Below, piece by piece: positions 46,944-56,700 of a stretch of 64,000 nucleotides of DNA (the stretch's first letter is position 1; each line of letters starts with the position of its first letter). The stretch is from DATFVA01 sp963745945 (GTDB lineage: Bacteria; Bacteroidota; Ignavibacteria; Ignavibacteriales; Ignavibacteriaceae). The position numbers and the translations under genes were made by a program. The DNA lies in NCBI GenBank assembly GCA_963745945.1, contig CAVUZG010000002.1:62001-126000 (forward strand), written 5' to 3'. The notes below the pieces were generated by a model. The model did not search any database, had not been told where the DNA came from, and saw only the letters and a list, made by a program, of their open reading frames with translations.

Positions 46944-49094
46944 ATGATGATGTTCCTTTCCAGAATTATTCATTACCACGTGTTCTTTTTACTTTTTATT
47001 GCCGCATTATTCATTGTAAAACCAATTCAGGCACAATCAAATGATGACTGCCTTATGTGTCACAGTGATGATACTATGACGATGGAAAAGAACGGGAAGG
47101 AAGTTTCAATTTATGTTAACCAGGATGTGTTTCAACACTCGGTACATGGAAAATTAAACTGCGTATCATGTCACGTTGGATTTGATCCCGAGGAAGTTCC
47201 TCATAAAGAAAATATTGAACCGATCAATTGTCTTAATTGTCATAAAAATGCAAAAGTAATTCATACTTTTCATCCTCAAATGGTTAAGGCAAACGGTATT
47301 AATGGATCTCCGGATATCTCCTGTAAGAATTGTCACGGTACACATAATGTTGAACCGGTAACAAAACCGGGAGCTAAATGGAGTAAACAAAATTTGGTAG
47401 AATCCTGCGGCAAATGCCACAAGGATCAAAAAGAAAAATTTGTTCTTTCTGAACATGCAAAAGCTTTTGCGGAAGGTGTTGAAGGAGCGCCCAACTGTAT
47501 ATCCTGTCACCAAAGCTCGATAGTATCTGTAAACAAAGGTAAAAACTCCCTTCAAACAAAACTAAACCAGCAGAAACTCTGCCTGTCATGTCATCTCGAC
47601 GATCCTAAAATACGGGCCAGAACAACACCTTCCGCAGGTTTTATAAAATCATACGAAGAGAGCGTACACGGTATGGCTCTCTCTAAGGGTAATGATAAAG
47701 CCCCCAGTTGTATAGACTGTCATAATCATCACGATATTGAAAATTCTAATTCCAGCACTTCTTCAATTAACAAAATTAATGTACCTAATACCTGTGGTAA
47801 ATGTCATACTGAAATTGCTAAGCAGTATAAAGAAAGTATCCATGGAGTAGTACTTCTTCAGAAGGGAATGACTGAAGCTCCCTCCTGCACCGATTGTCAC
47901 GGTGAACATAATATCCTCGCACCGTCAAATCCCAAATCACCGGTTGCTTATGAAAATCTTTCATCCCAGGTATGTTCACGCTGCCACAGCTCAATGCGCC
48001 TGTCACAGAAGTTCGGACTCCCTTCAAACAGGTATAAAACTTACGTTGACAGTTATCATGGACTTGCTCTTAAAGGAGGTTCAACGGTAGTCGCTAATTG
48101 TTCAAGCTGTCATGGGGTTCACAACATCAAACCTTCAAGCGACCCTACTTCCCTTACAAATAAAAATAATCTTGCTAAAACCTGCGGCAAATGTCATCCG
48201 GGAGCTAATCAGAATTTTACTAAAGGGAAGATACACGTTACGATGCAGAAAGCGGACGATCCTATTTTGTACTGGATTGCCACAGCTTATATCCTGATGA
48301 TTATTGTAGTAATTGGTGGAATGCTGTTACATAATTTTCTTGACTTCATCAAGAAAGCTAAAATTAAGAAGATGAAACAAAGAGGGCTGATTTCCGAAGA
48401 AAAACATGGACATGCTCTCTACCTCAGGATGACTCTCAACGAGAGAATTCAGCACCTTGCATTAACCATTAGTTTTATAACTCTCGTCATTACAGGGTTT
48501 ATGCTTAAATTTCCGGATGCCTGGTGGGTATCTCATATAAGGGATTTAAGTACTGATGCATTTGAGTATCGCAGTATTTTGCACAGGATTGCTGCCGTTG
48601 TAATGGTTACCTCCAGCCTGTATCACCTTTATTATATTCTTTTAACTAAGCGGGGAAGACAGCTTGTTAAAGATCTGCTTCCAAGGTACCAGGACTTGAG
48701 AGATGCTATAGGTATCGCTAAATATAATCTGGGTATTTCAAAGGAAAAACCTCTGCTCGATCGATTCAGTTATGTGGAAAAAGCAGAATACTGGGCACTG
48801 GTTTGGGGCACAATTATCATGTCTGCTACTGGTTTTATTATGTGGTTTGATAATACTTTTATCGGACTGCTGACGAAACTTGGATGGGATATTGCAAGAA
48901 CTATACATTATTATGAAGCATGGCTTGCCTTTCTTGCAATAGTTGTTTGGCATTTCTACTTTACAATATTTAACCCTGATATTTATCCGATGAATTTATC
49001 ATGGATAAAAGGCACTATAACCGAAGAAGAAATGATTGAAGAACATCCTAAAGAACTTGAGAGATTAAAAAAAGAAGATCAGAATAAAAAATGA
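46944..49094 (+). CDS. 13-haem cytochrome c fused to a b-type membrane domain (CbcL-like architecture)
   Basis: A 716-residue protein: signal peptide, a periplasmic part with 13 C-x-x-C-H haem sites (first CLMCH near residue 37, last CGKCH near residue 415), then five helices from about residue 440. The membrane part carries His pairs in ILHRIAAVVMVTSSLYHLYY and TIHYYEAWLAFLAIVVWHFY, suitable for haem b. Such c-b fusions are known from Geobacter CbcL, an inner-membrane menaquinol oxidase for low-potential respiration, though the haem number and sequence may differ. The N-terminal haem module resembles that of the next gene product. Starts ATG ATG ATG at 46944. Confidence 0.85.
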   Translation: MMMFLSRIIHYHVFFLLFIAALFIVKPIQAQSNDDCLMCHSDDTMTMEKNGKEVSIYVNQDVFQHSVHGKLNCVSCHVGFDPEEVPHKENIEPINCLNCHKNAKVIHTFHPQMVKANGINGSPDISCKNCHGTHNVEPVTKPGAKWSKQNLVESCGKCHKDQKEKFVLSEHAKAFAEGVEGAPNCISCHQSSIVSVNKGKNSLQTKLNQQKLCLSCHLDDPKIRARTTPSAGFIKSYEESVHGMALSKGNDKAPSCIDCHNHHDIENSNSSTSSINKINVPNTCGKCHTEIAKQYKESIHGVVLLQKGMTEAPSCTDCHGEHNILAPSNPKSPVAYENLSSQVCSRCHSSMRLSQKFGLPSNRYKTYVDSYHGLALKGGSTVVANCSSCHGVHNIKPSSDPTSLTNKNNLAKTCGKCHPGANQNFTKGKIHVTMQKADDPILYWIATAYILMIIVVIGGMLLHNFLDFIKKAKIKKMKQRGLISEEKHGHALYLRMTLNERIQHLALTISFITLVITGFMLKFPDAWWVSHIRDLSTDAFEYRSILHRIAAVVMVTSSLYHLYYILLTKRGRQLVKDLLPRYQDLRDAIGIAKYNLGISKEKPLLDRFSYVEKAEYWALVWGTIIMSATGFIMWFDNTFIGLLTKLGWDIARTIHYYEAWLAFLAIVVWHFYFTIFNPDIYPMNLSWIKGTITEEEMIEEHPKELERLKKEDQNKK

Positions 49095-49139
49095 TTTTTG
49101 ATGTTGAACACCATCTTACCGGTTTATGCCTGGAAAAAA

Positions 49140-51146
49140 ATGATGCTGAAACGATTAATATCTACTAACCTTATTTTTCTTTCCGCCTGTCTTATACTCT
49201 TTGTGGTTTCATCTGTTCACGCCCAGGAAAATGACGATTGCCTGATGTGTCATGAAGATAATACATTAAAGGGTAATAAAAACGGGCACACTTTTTCTGT
49301 ATTTGTTGATACGAAAATTCTTTCCTCATCGGTACATGCAGAAGTGGATTGTATTATGTGCCATGCAGATCTTGAAGGCACTGATTTTCCGCACACCGAG
49401 AATGTAAAAAAAGCTCAATGTCTTCCCTGCCACGAAGATGCACAAAAATTATATGATGAAGGCATACACGGAACATCCTATAAAAAGGGTGATAAACTGG
49501 CGCCAACCTGTCAGACCTGCCATGGTTCACACAATATTTTAAAGGTTAAGGATCCAAAATCGGCTGTAGCACCTATTAAAATACCCTTCCTTTGCGGAAG
49601 CTGCCATCGTGAAGGTGCCACGGTCCAGATGCAAAGAAAAATTCCCGAAGATCACATTCTTGAAAATTATTCCGAAAGTATGCACGGTGATGGCTTATTG
49701 AAAAAAGGACTTGGTGTAGCAGCCACCTGCGCATCCTGTCATTCGCCTCACCGGATACTGCCTCATACAGACCCGCGTTCCACTATTGCAAAGAATAATA
49801 TTGCTGCTACCTGTACAAAATGCCATATGGAAATTGAGGCTGTACACAGGAAAATTATTAAAGGTGAACTCTGGGAAAAACAGGCACACGTCCTTCCGGC
49901 TTGCGTCGATTGCCATCAGCCCCATAAAATTAGAAGTGCATTTTATGAACAGGGATTAGCGGACGGAGATTGTTTAAGGTGCCATAGTGATGTTAATCTG
50001 AAGGCAAAATCCGATGGACATTCAGTTTATGTTGATTACGATAAATTGCAGTCATCAATCCACGTTAAGATTGCCTGCAGTCAATGTCACTCAAGTGTTG
50101 ATCAATCTAAGTTAAGACCATGCGAAGGAATCTCTCCAAAAGTTGATTGTGCTTCCTGCCATGCCGAAGTTGGTGAAGAATATAAAACCAGCACTCATGG
50201 AAAATTACACGCACAGAACGATACCAATGCACCTTTCTGTTCTGATTGCCACGGTACACATGATGTGCTTGGCAAAAAAAATGTAAAGTCGCCTATCTTT
50301 GCTCCGAATATACCTCAGCTCTGTGCAAAATGTCATCGCAACGGAGAAGTTGCAGCCAAAATGTATACGGGACCTGAAAAAAACATAGTAAACAGCTACG
50401 TTGAAAGTATTCACGGAAAAGGATTAATGAAAAGCGGTTTAACAGTTACTGCAACATGCATAGCCTGTCACACTGCGCATCACGAACTTCCGCACACAGA
50501 CAGTACATCAAGTATAAATAAAAATAATATTGCAAAGACCTGCGGTGCCTGCCACTATGGAATTGAAGAACAGTTTAATAAAAGTGTTCATTCAACATTA
50601 GTAACCAAGACTGATAAAGAATTACCGGTTTGTAATACATGCCATAGTGCCCATAGCATAGAAAGAGGAGATGACGAAGGGTTCAGAATGAAAATTATGA
50701 ACACCTGCGGTAATTGCCACAAAGAAATTGCAAAAACATATTTTGATACTTACCATGGAAAAGTATCACAGCTGGGATATTCTAAAACAGCTAAATGTTA
50801 TGATTGCCACGGGGCGCATGATATACTTCCCGTTACAGATCCGAGATCTCACTTAAGCAGGGAAAATGTTTTAAAGACCTGTCAAAAGTGCCACGAAACA
50901 GCGACAAAACAATTTGCAGGTTATTTTACACATGCAACACATCATGATCCTCAAAAATACCCCTGGCTTTTCTGGTCGTTCTGGGGAATGACCGGACTAC
51001 TGGTAGGTACATTTTTTATTGCAGGTATTCATACGCTGTTATGGCTTCCCCGTTCACTTCAATATAGAAGACAATTGAAGAAGAAATTAGCAGAAAGTGA
51101 AAATGAAAATTCCGGGACAGACAATAATGAAAAATCTGAGAGTTGA
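49140..51146 (+). CDS. 19-haem cytochrome c with C-terminal membrane anchor
   Basis: About 668 residues: signal peptide (ending SSVHAQ), 19 C-x-x-C-H sites, then one membrane helix (about residues 607-632) and a charged tail. The haem region is a tandem duplication: sites 1-8 (starting DDCLMCHEDN) and 9-16 (starting GDCLRCHSDV) align site by site, both with xHGxGLxKxGLxVxATC between the fifth and sixth site, and three sites follow. It shares this module with the 46944 product. I know no close named family. Its start is ATG 49140, since MMLKRLIST fits a signal peptide; 49101 is an alternative. Confidence 0.82.
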   Translation: MMLKRLISTNLIFLSACLILFVVSSVHAQENDDCLMCHEDNTLKGNKNGHTFSVFVDTKILSSSVHAEVDCIMCHADLEGTDFPHTENVKKAQCLPCHEDAQKLYDEGIHGTSYKKGDKLAPTCQTCHGSHNILKVKDPKSAVAPIKIPFLCGSCHREGATVQMQRKIPEDHILENYSESMHGDGLLKKGLGVAATCASCHSPHRILPHTDPRSTIAKNNIAATCTKCHMEIEAVHRKIIKGELWEKQAHVLPACVDCHQPHKIRSAFYEQGLADGDCLRCHSDVNLKAKSDGHSVYVDYDKLQSSIHVKIACSQCHSSVDQSKLRPCEGISPKVDCASCHAEVGEEYKTSTHGKLHAQNDTNAPFCSDCHGTHDVLGKKNVKSPIFAPNIPQLCAKCHRNGEVAAKMYTGPEKNIVNSYVESIHGKGLMKSGLTVTATCIACHTAHHELPHTDSTSSINKNNIAKTCGACHYGIEEQFNKSVHSTLVTKTDKELPVCNTCHSAHSIERGDDEGFRMKIMNTCGNCHKEIAKTYFDTYHGKVSQLGYSKTAKCYDCHGAHDILPVTDPRSHLSRENVLKTCQKCHETATKQFAGYFTHATHHDPQKYPWLFWSFWGMTGLLVGTFFIAGIHTLLWLPRSLQYRRQLKKKLAESENENSGTDNNEKSES

Positions 51147-51151
51147 GTGAA

Positions 51152-52003
51152 ATGAAGACTGTTAACAATGGAAACAGAAAATTACAGTATCAAAGGTTCA
51201 CAAGACTTAACCGTGTCCTGCATATCCTTATGATTGTCAGCTTTCTAAGCCTGGCTTTAACAGGGATGACACTTAAGTTTTCATATACCGGATGGGCTTT
51301 TACTCTTTCACACATACTCGGAGGATTTGAGTCTGCCGGTTACATTCACCGTTTTGCCGCAGTAATAATGTTCAGCGTTTTTATCGCGCATATTATTGAT
51401 CTTTATACCCGGAAAAGAAAAGAATCGAAATCTTTCTGGGGAATGATTTTCGATCCTGAAGGGCTAATGTTTAATAAAAAAGACTGGCAGGATTTTAAAG
51501 GCTCAATGAAATGGTTCCTGGGAAAAGGTGAAAGACCCCAGTACGGAAGATGGACATACTGGGAAAAGTTTGACTACTTTGCGGTATTCTGGGGAATCTT
51601 TGTAATCGGATCTACGGGATTATCTTTGTGGATGCCGGAATTCTTTACAAGATTTTTACCGGGCTGGGTAATAAATGTTACAACTATAATCCATAGTGAT
51701 GAAGCATTGCTGGCTACAGGTTTCATTTTTACAGTTCATTTTTTTAATACTCATCTGCGGCCGGAAAAATTTCCTATGGATATTGTAATCTTTTCGGGAA
51801 GAATGCCGGTTGAAGAGTTAAAACTTGACAGACCTGAAGAATACTCTAAACTTGTTTCTGAAGGTACTCTGAATGATCACCTCGTTGAATCATACCAGCC
51901 GATTGTAATCAAGGCAATAAAAATTTTCGGATGGATTGCACTTTCAACAGGATTTAGTATTATTGTATGGATAATTTATGCAATGATTTTCGCTTACAAA
52001 TAA
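51152..52003 (+). CDS. b-type membrane cytochrome (cytochrome b561/NapC-partner-like)
   Basis: A 283-residue protein with about five helices and no c-haem site. Haem b candidates are His in NRVLHILMIVSF, in YIHRFAAVIMFSVFIAHIID and in HSDEALLATGFIFTVHFFN; the pattern is close to the b domain of the 46944 product, so the two are paralogues. It starts at ATG 51152, 5 bases after the 19-haem gene stop. It likely gives the quinol site for the 19-haem cytochrome, in the manner of CbcB with CbcA; this is inference. It precedes the heptahaem gene by 15 bases. Confidence 0.85.
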   Translation: MKTVNNGNRKLQYQRFTRLNRVLHILMIVSFLSLALTGMTLKFSYTGWAFTLSHILGGFESAGYIHRFAAVIMFSVFIAHIIDLYTRKRKESKSFWGMIFDPEGLMFNKKDWQDFKGSMKWFLGKGERPQYGRWTYWEKFDYFAVFWGIFVIGSTGLSLWMPEFFTRFLPGWVINVTTIIHSDEALLATGFIFTVHFFNTHLRPEKFPMDIVIFSGRMPVEELKLDRPEEYSKLVSEGTLNDHLVESYQPIVIKAIKIFGWIALSTGFSIIVWIIYAMIFAYK

Positions 52004-52018
52004 TTTTCTATTTTTATT

Positions 52019-53509
52019 ATGAAGAAGAAACTTTTCCCGGATATATTTTATAACACTACTACCCTCGTCGGAACTTCGCTTGCACTCTTAAGTTTTGGAC
52101 TGATCTTATTTCTGACTGTTGTTGAGGCTTTTACTCCTGAACCAAAAGCATATGCGGGAATAATCACATTTATTGTACTGCCGGGTTTCCTGTTGTTTGG
52201 TTTGGCATTGATAGCTATTGGAATCTGGAATGCCAGGAAAAGAAAACATTCAGGTACGTTTAAAGAAAAAAGTCTTCCCAGAATTGATCTTAACGATCCG
52301 CTGCAGAGAAGATCCTTTTTAATATTTTCTACAGGTACTGTGCTTCTTCTTTTCTTCACAGCTTTCGGAAGTTTTAAAGCATATGAATATACGGACTCAG
52401 TTGAATTTTGCGGAACGATCTGCCATAGTGTTATGAACCCTGAATATACTGCCTATAAAAATTCTCCTCATTCAAGAGTTGCCTGCGTACAATGCCATAT
52501 TGGTTCGGGTGCAGGATGGTTTGTAAAAGCCAAAATCTCAGGTTCATACCAGGTTTACTCTGTTATTTTTAATAAATATTCACGCCCAATTCCTACACCA
52601 ATATGGAACCTGCGTCCTGCGCAGGGAACATGCGAACAATGCCACTGGCCAAGAAATTTCTTTGCAGAGAAAAAAGTTGATTTTAACTATTACCTTTCTG
52701 ATGAGAACAACACAAAATCAAAGATTACTATGCTGCTGAAAGTAGGCGGCGGTAATAGTATACTTGCAAAACAAACCGGTATACACTGGCATATGAATAT
52801 TGATAACGAAGTCACTTATCTTGCTGCTGATTCATCAAGACAGATTATCAATTGGGTAGAAGCCAGGAATCGTGAAACCGGTAAAGTTGTAGTTTATAAA
52901 AAAGGTAATGTGAAGTTTAATGAAGAGGAAATGAGAAATAAAGGTTTACTCCGTAAGATGGATTGCATCGACTGCCACAACAGGCCTTCTCATATTTATA
53001 ATCAACCGGACAGAATGGTTAACGTTTTTATGTCTATCGACAGCATCGACACAACACTTCCCTATATCAAAAGCACAGCAGTTGCTGCCCTTGAAAAACC
53101 ATATTCAGATAAGGAAACTGCATTAGACAGTATTGATACCTTTGTTAAAAATTTCTATTCAGTATACTACCCCGGATCAAATATTGCATCCATTGATAAA
53201 AGCATCCGCTCAATACAGGATATTTATAAGAACAATTATTTTCCCGAAATGAACGTTAGCTGGAAAAAATACCCGAATAACATCGGGCATATGTATTACA
53301 ACGGCTGTTTCAGATGTCATGACGGGGAGCATTATAATGAACAGGGAAAACCTTTATCCAACGACTGCAATCTTTGTCATACTATTATTGCAGAAACCAT
53401 TAATGATACCACCAAAGTTGCATTGGACGGCTTAAAGTTTCAGCATCCCGTTGATCTTGGCGGAGATATTCAGGATATGACTTGCACGGACTGCCACGCT
53501 GCTGAATAA
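52019..53509 (+). CDS. Heptahaem NapC/NirT-like cytochrome with three membrane helices (ImcH-like)
   Basis: A 496-residue protein. Three helices lie at about residues 15-36, 47-67 and 99-119, with a cytosolic basic stretch between the second and third. Seven haem sites follow: the first is C-x-x-x-C-H (FCGTICHSVMNPEYTAY), then CVQCH, CEQCH, CIDCH, CFRCH, CNLCH and CTDCH. The segment CHSVMNPEYTAYKNSPHSRV is the NapC/NrfH quinol-site signature. Size and haem number resemble Geobacter ImcH, an inner-membrane oxidoreductase for high-potential acceptors. It probably passes electrons from menaquinol to the periplasm. A terminator follows at 53534. Confidence 0.87.
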   Translation: MKKKLFPDIFYNTTTLVGTSLALLSFGLILFLTVVEAFTPEPKAYAGIITFIVLPGFLLFGLALIAIGIWNARKRKHSGTFKEKSLPRIDLNDPLQRRSFLIFSTGTVLLLFFTAFGSFKAYEYTDSVEFCGTICHSVMNPEYTAYKNSPHSRVACVQCHIGSGAGWFVKAKISGSYQVYSVIFNKYSRPIPTPIWNLRPAQGTCEQCHWPRNFFAEKKVDFNYYLSDENNTKSKITMLLKVGGGNSILAKQTGIHWHMNIDNEVTYLAADSSRQIINWVEARNRETGKVVVYKKGNVKFNEEEMRNKGLLRKMDCIDCHNRPSHIYNQPDRMVNVFMSIDSIDTTLPYIKSTAVAALEKPYSDKETALDSIDTFVKNFYSVYYPGSNIASIDKSIRSIQDIYKNNYFPEMNVSWKKYPNNIGHMYYNGCFRCHDGEHYNEQGKPLSNDCNLCHTIIAETINDTTKVALDGLKFQHPVDLGGDIQDMTCTDCHAAE

Positions 53510-53533
53510 AAAAACCTGGAATAAAATTTTAGC

Positions 53534-53568
53534 AATGCTCAGGACTTTTGTACTGAGCATTTTTTTTG
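53534..53568 (+). terminator. Rho-independent terminator of the cytochrome operon
   Basis: Stem AATGCTCAG/CTGAGCATT with a 10-base loop and a T run at 53560-53567. It lies 25 bases after the heptahaem gene stop. Confidence 0.88.
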
Positions 53569-53587
53569 CCTTCAACGATATTCCGTA

Positions 53588-53622
53588 GTTCAGGACTCCA
53601 GTCCTGGACCCCACTCCTGAAC
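53588..53622. repeat. Small palindromic repeat (CAGGACT/AGTCCTG)
   Basis: A CAGGACT-CC-AGTCCTG palindrome (53591-53606) followed by TCCTGAAC, which pairs with GTTCAGGA at 53588. It looks like another interspersed palindrome, in the gap between the cytochrome operon and the convergent PAS kinase. Confidence 0.45.
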
Positions 53623-53704
53623 AAGCGCTAACTATGTTTCTGAAAGATGTCTTGAAATTTTAAACGATCAGTTCAGCATTTCTGCTGGTTTAAAAGATTT
53701 GAAT

Positions 53705-56700
53705 CTATTCTGAATTATTTTCAGCTGGTTCTGGAATTTCAATAATAAATTCAGTGCCGTTGTTGTTTTTAATCTGGTACTTACCGTAAAACTGCTCAAT
53801 TAATGTATCAACAAGTTGCAATCCCAGCGTTTCACTTTTTTTCAGACTGAATCCTTCAGGTATGCCATGCCCATTATCTTTTACATTTAAAATAAAATTT
53901 TTATCCTTTTTATGTATTGAAACTATCAGGGTTCCGTTCCTGATATTTTTAAAAGCATGCTTGAATGAATTGGAGACCAGTTCATTAATAATTAATCCTA
54001 GCGTGATAGCCGTATCGATATCAAAAGAGATGTTTTCAATATCTACTTCCTGCCGGATATTTTTACCTCTCATACCGTATGAGATCATCAGATTATTAAG
54101 CAGATCGACAACATAACTTCGAAAATCAATTTTATACAAATCCTTTGACTGGTATAACTTTTCGTGTATCAGCGCCATTGAGCGTATACGGTTGCGGCTT
54201 TCATTAAATAGATCCTGTGTATATTTATCGGGAATATTTTTTGATTGAAGACTTAACAAGCTTGATATAACCTGCATATTATTCTTAACCCTGTGATGAA
54301 TCTCTTTAAGCAGAATTTCCTTCTCTTCAAGTGAAGCACTTATTTGCTGTTCGTATTTTATTTGTTCAGTTATATCCATATTAACACCGCGCATTCCAAT
54401 TACTTTTCCATCCTTGTCATAAATGCCGGTTGAATGTGCTTCTATCCATAATACCGACCCATCCTTTGCAACCCAGCGGAACCTGTTTATTCCGCTCGTC
54501 TTTTTCCCGAATGTATATTTTGCACTTTCAGCAGCTTTTTCCCTGTCATCGGGATGCACTACCTTCAGCCAGAAATTCGGAGTGTTCAGCCACTGCTCAA
54601 CCGGGTAGCCGAGCAGCTTTTCAACATAATCGCTTATAAAATCTATTTTCTGATCGGGAGCATCCGGTTCTCCCCACGCTTCCCATACAACTCCGGGTAC
54701 GTTTGCTATCAGGTTGTCAATGCGGATTCTTTGAGTTTCAAGCTGTGCGTATAATTTTATTCTTTCGTTCTCTATTTTCTTTCTTTCAGTTATATCACGT
54801 GAAATACCTATGGTTATTTTTTTTCCGAGGTAATTTACTTTTAAACTGCTGCTTTCCACCCACACAAATTCACCATCACTGCGCTGGTACCTCAATTCGT
54901 TTACCGACTGAACACCCGAGTTTTTAAAGCTATTCACATCATCAGGATGTATAATATCATAAGGACTGATTTTACCAACTATATCATCCTCGTTGTATCC
55001 GAGAACATTTGTAAAAGCGGGATTCACATAAAGAAAATTATCATACTCATCAAATAATGTTATAAAATCATTTGAGTTCTCGGTAATCAGCCTGAACCTT
55101 TCATCCGCTTCTCTCAGATCCTTTTCTATTTTTTTCCTGAATTTAATTTCCTGCTGCTGCTCTTTAATCGTAATTTCAAGATCCTTGTTAAGCTCATCAA
55201 TTTTCCGGAAAAGATTAGCATTATCTATCGCCAAAGCTGCCCTGTGTGCAATATCCTCGGCAAATTTTAAATCATCTTCATCATAATTTTTTTTTGTTTC
55301 AGCGGTGCAGAGTGTAATTGCGCCCAGTACCTTCTCCCTTATCCTGAGCGGAACCATCATAACTGAACGAAGACCGAGTTCTTTATAAATTTCAAAGAGT
55401 TCAGAATCCTTAGCCTGTTTTTGCATGAGCTCCGGTGTAAGTTCTTTGTACAGTTCGGCTTTACCTGTGCGTATCACATTCGGCACTCCCCCGTCACCAT
55501 TCATCTCCGGTGGATTTTTTTTCTGAAGATCAACTGCAAACTGAATTTTTGCAACATCTTTATGATAGACTACAAGGCGCTTTAATTCTCCTTCAACTAT
55601 AAGATCCAGAATAAACCAATCACATATTGCAGGGGTAAGAAGTTTTGCAAGCGACTGTATCGTCTCGGAATAATTTAGCGATGAGTTTAAAATAATACTG
55701 GCTTCTGCAAGAAATTCCAGTTTACTCCTGCTGGCCCTTGCACGCGCTAATGCATTTTGTTCTCTTGCAAGTGATTTCGATAATTCAACTTCATTCTGTT
55801 TCATTTCCGTAATATCAATAGATGATCCTACAAATCCCTGGAAAATACCATCCTCAGTATAACGCGGTACGCCGTGGTTCAGAAGCCACCTGTATTCGCC
55901 GTCTGATTTCTTCAGCCTGAATTCTATCCGGAATTCTTTTTTTTCATCAAATGCATTGTTAAAAACTTTAACAAATAAAGGTAAGTCTGCCGGATGAATT
56001 CCGTTAATCCATTGTTTACCAAGTTCGGACTCAATACTGCCTCCCCGAAAATCCAGCCAGGGTTTATTGAAATAATAGAATCCTTTATCAGCCCCTGTTG
56101 TCCAGATTAATACCGGCGCTGTATCAGCCATTACCCTGAATCTTTTTTCGCTTTCGGATAATGCCCGTTCGGCAAGTTTTCTTTCAGTAATATTAATAAG
56201 ACTTGAAACTGTGTACTGGTAAGGTGCATTTTCTTCCGGGAAACTTACAACACCGTAAACATAAATCGTTTCACCCCTGAGGTTTCTTAATTCATATTCC
56301 GCCTCAAAATGATTACCGCCGGAAGCAAGTACAATTAATTGTTCAGTGAAAACTGCGGGGAATGCCGCGGGACGAATAATCTGAAAATGATTCAGCAGAT
56401 CCTCCCTGTTTTTTGCTTTAAACAGCTTTACAGCATTGGGATTAACATCTATAATTTTTATGTTTTCAATACATTTATCCACAAACAGTCTATTTTCATA
56501 AAAATACTTTCTGAAATTAGTTACCCCGTCTGTTCTTAATTCATTGATCAGCTCAGTTACAGCTGAGAAATCAAATTCAATCATAGAAACTGCGGCAGAT
56601 TCGAAAATACTCCTGTAACGCGATTCACTTTTTTTCAGTACACCCTCTGAATTTATCCTTTCAGTTATATCTTCTGCTATACCTATAATGCGGGATACAT

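Noticed and set aside
47166..50414. Antisense frames under the cytochrome genes
   Set aside because: They are mirrors of the Cys/His-rich plus-strand genes, whose regular haem motifs prove the coding strand.
54423..54754. Several short plus-strand frames within the PAS kinase
   Set aside because: They overlap each other and the long minus-strand kinase gene, whose domains are continuous there; no starts or known motifs.
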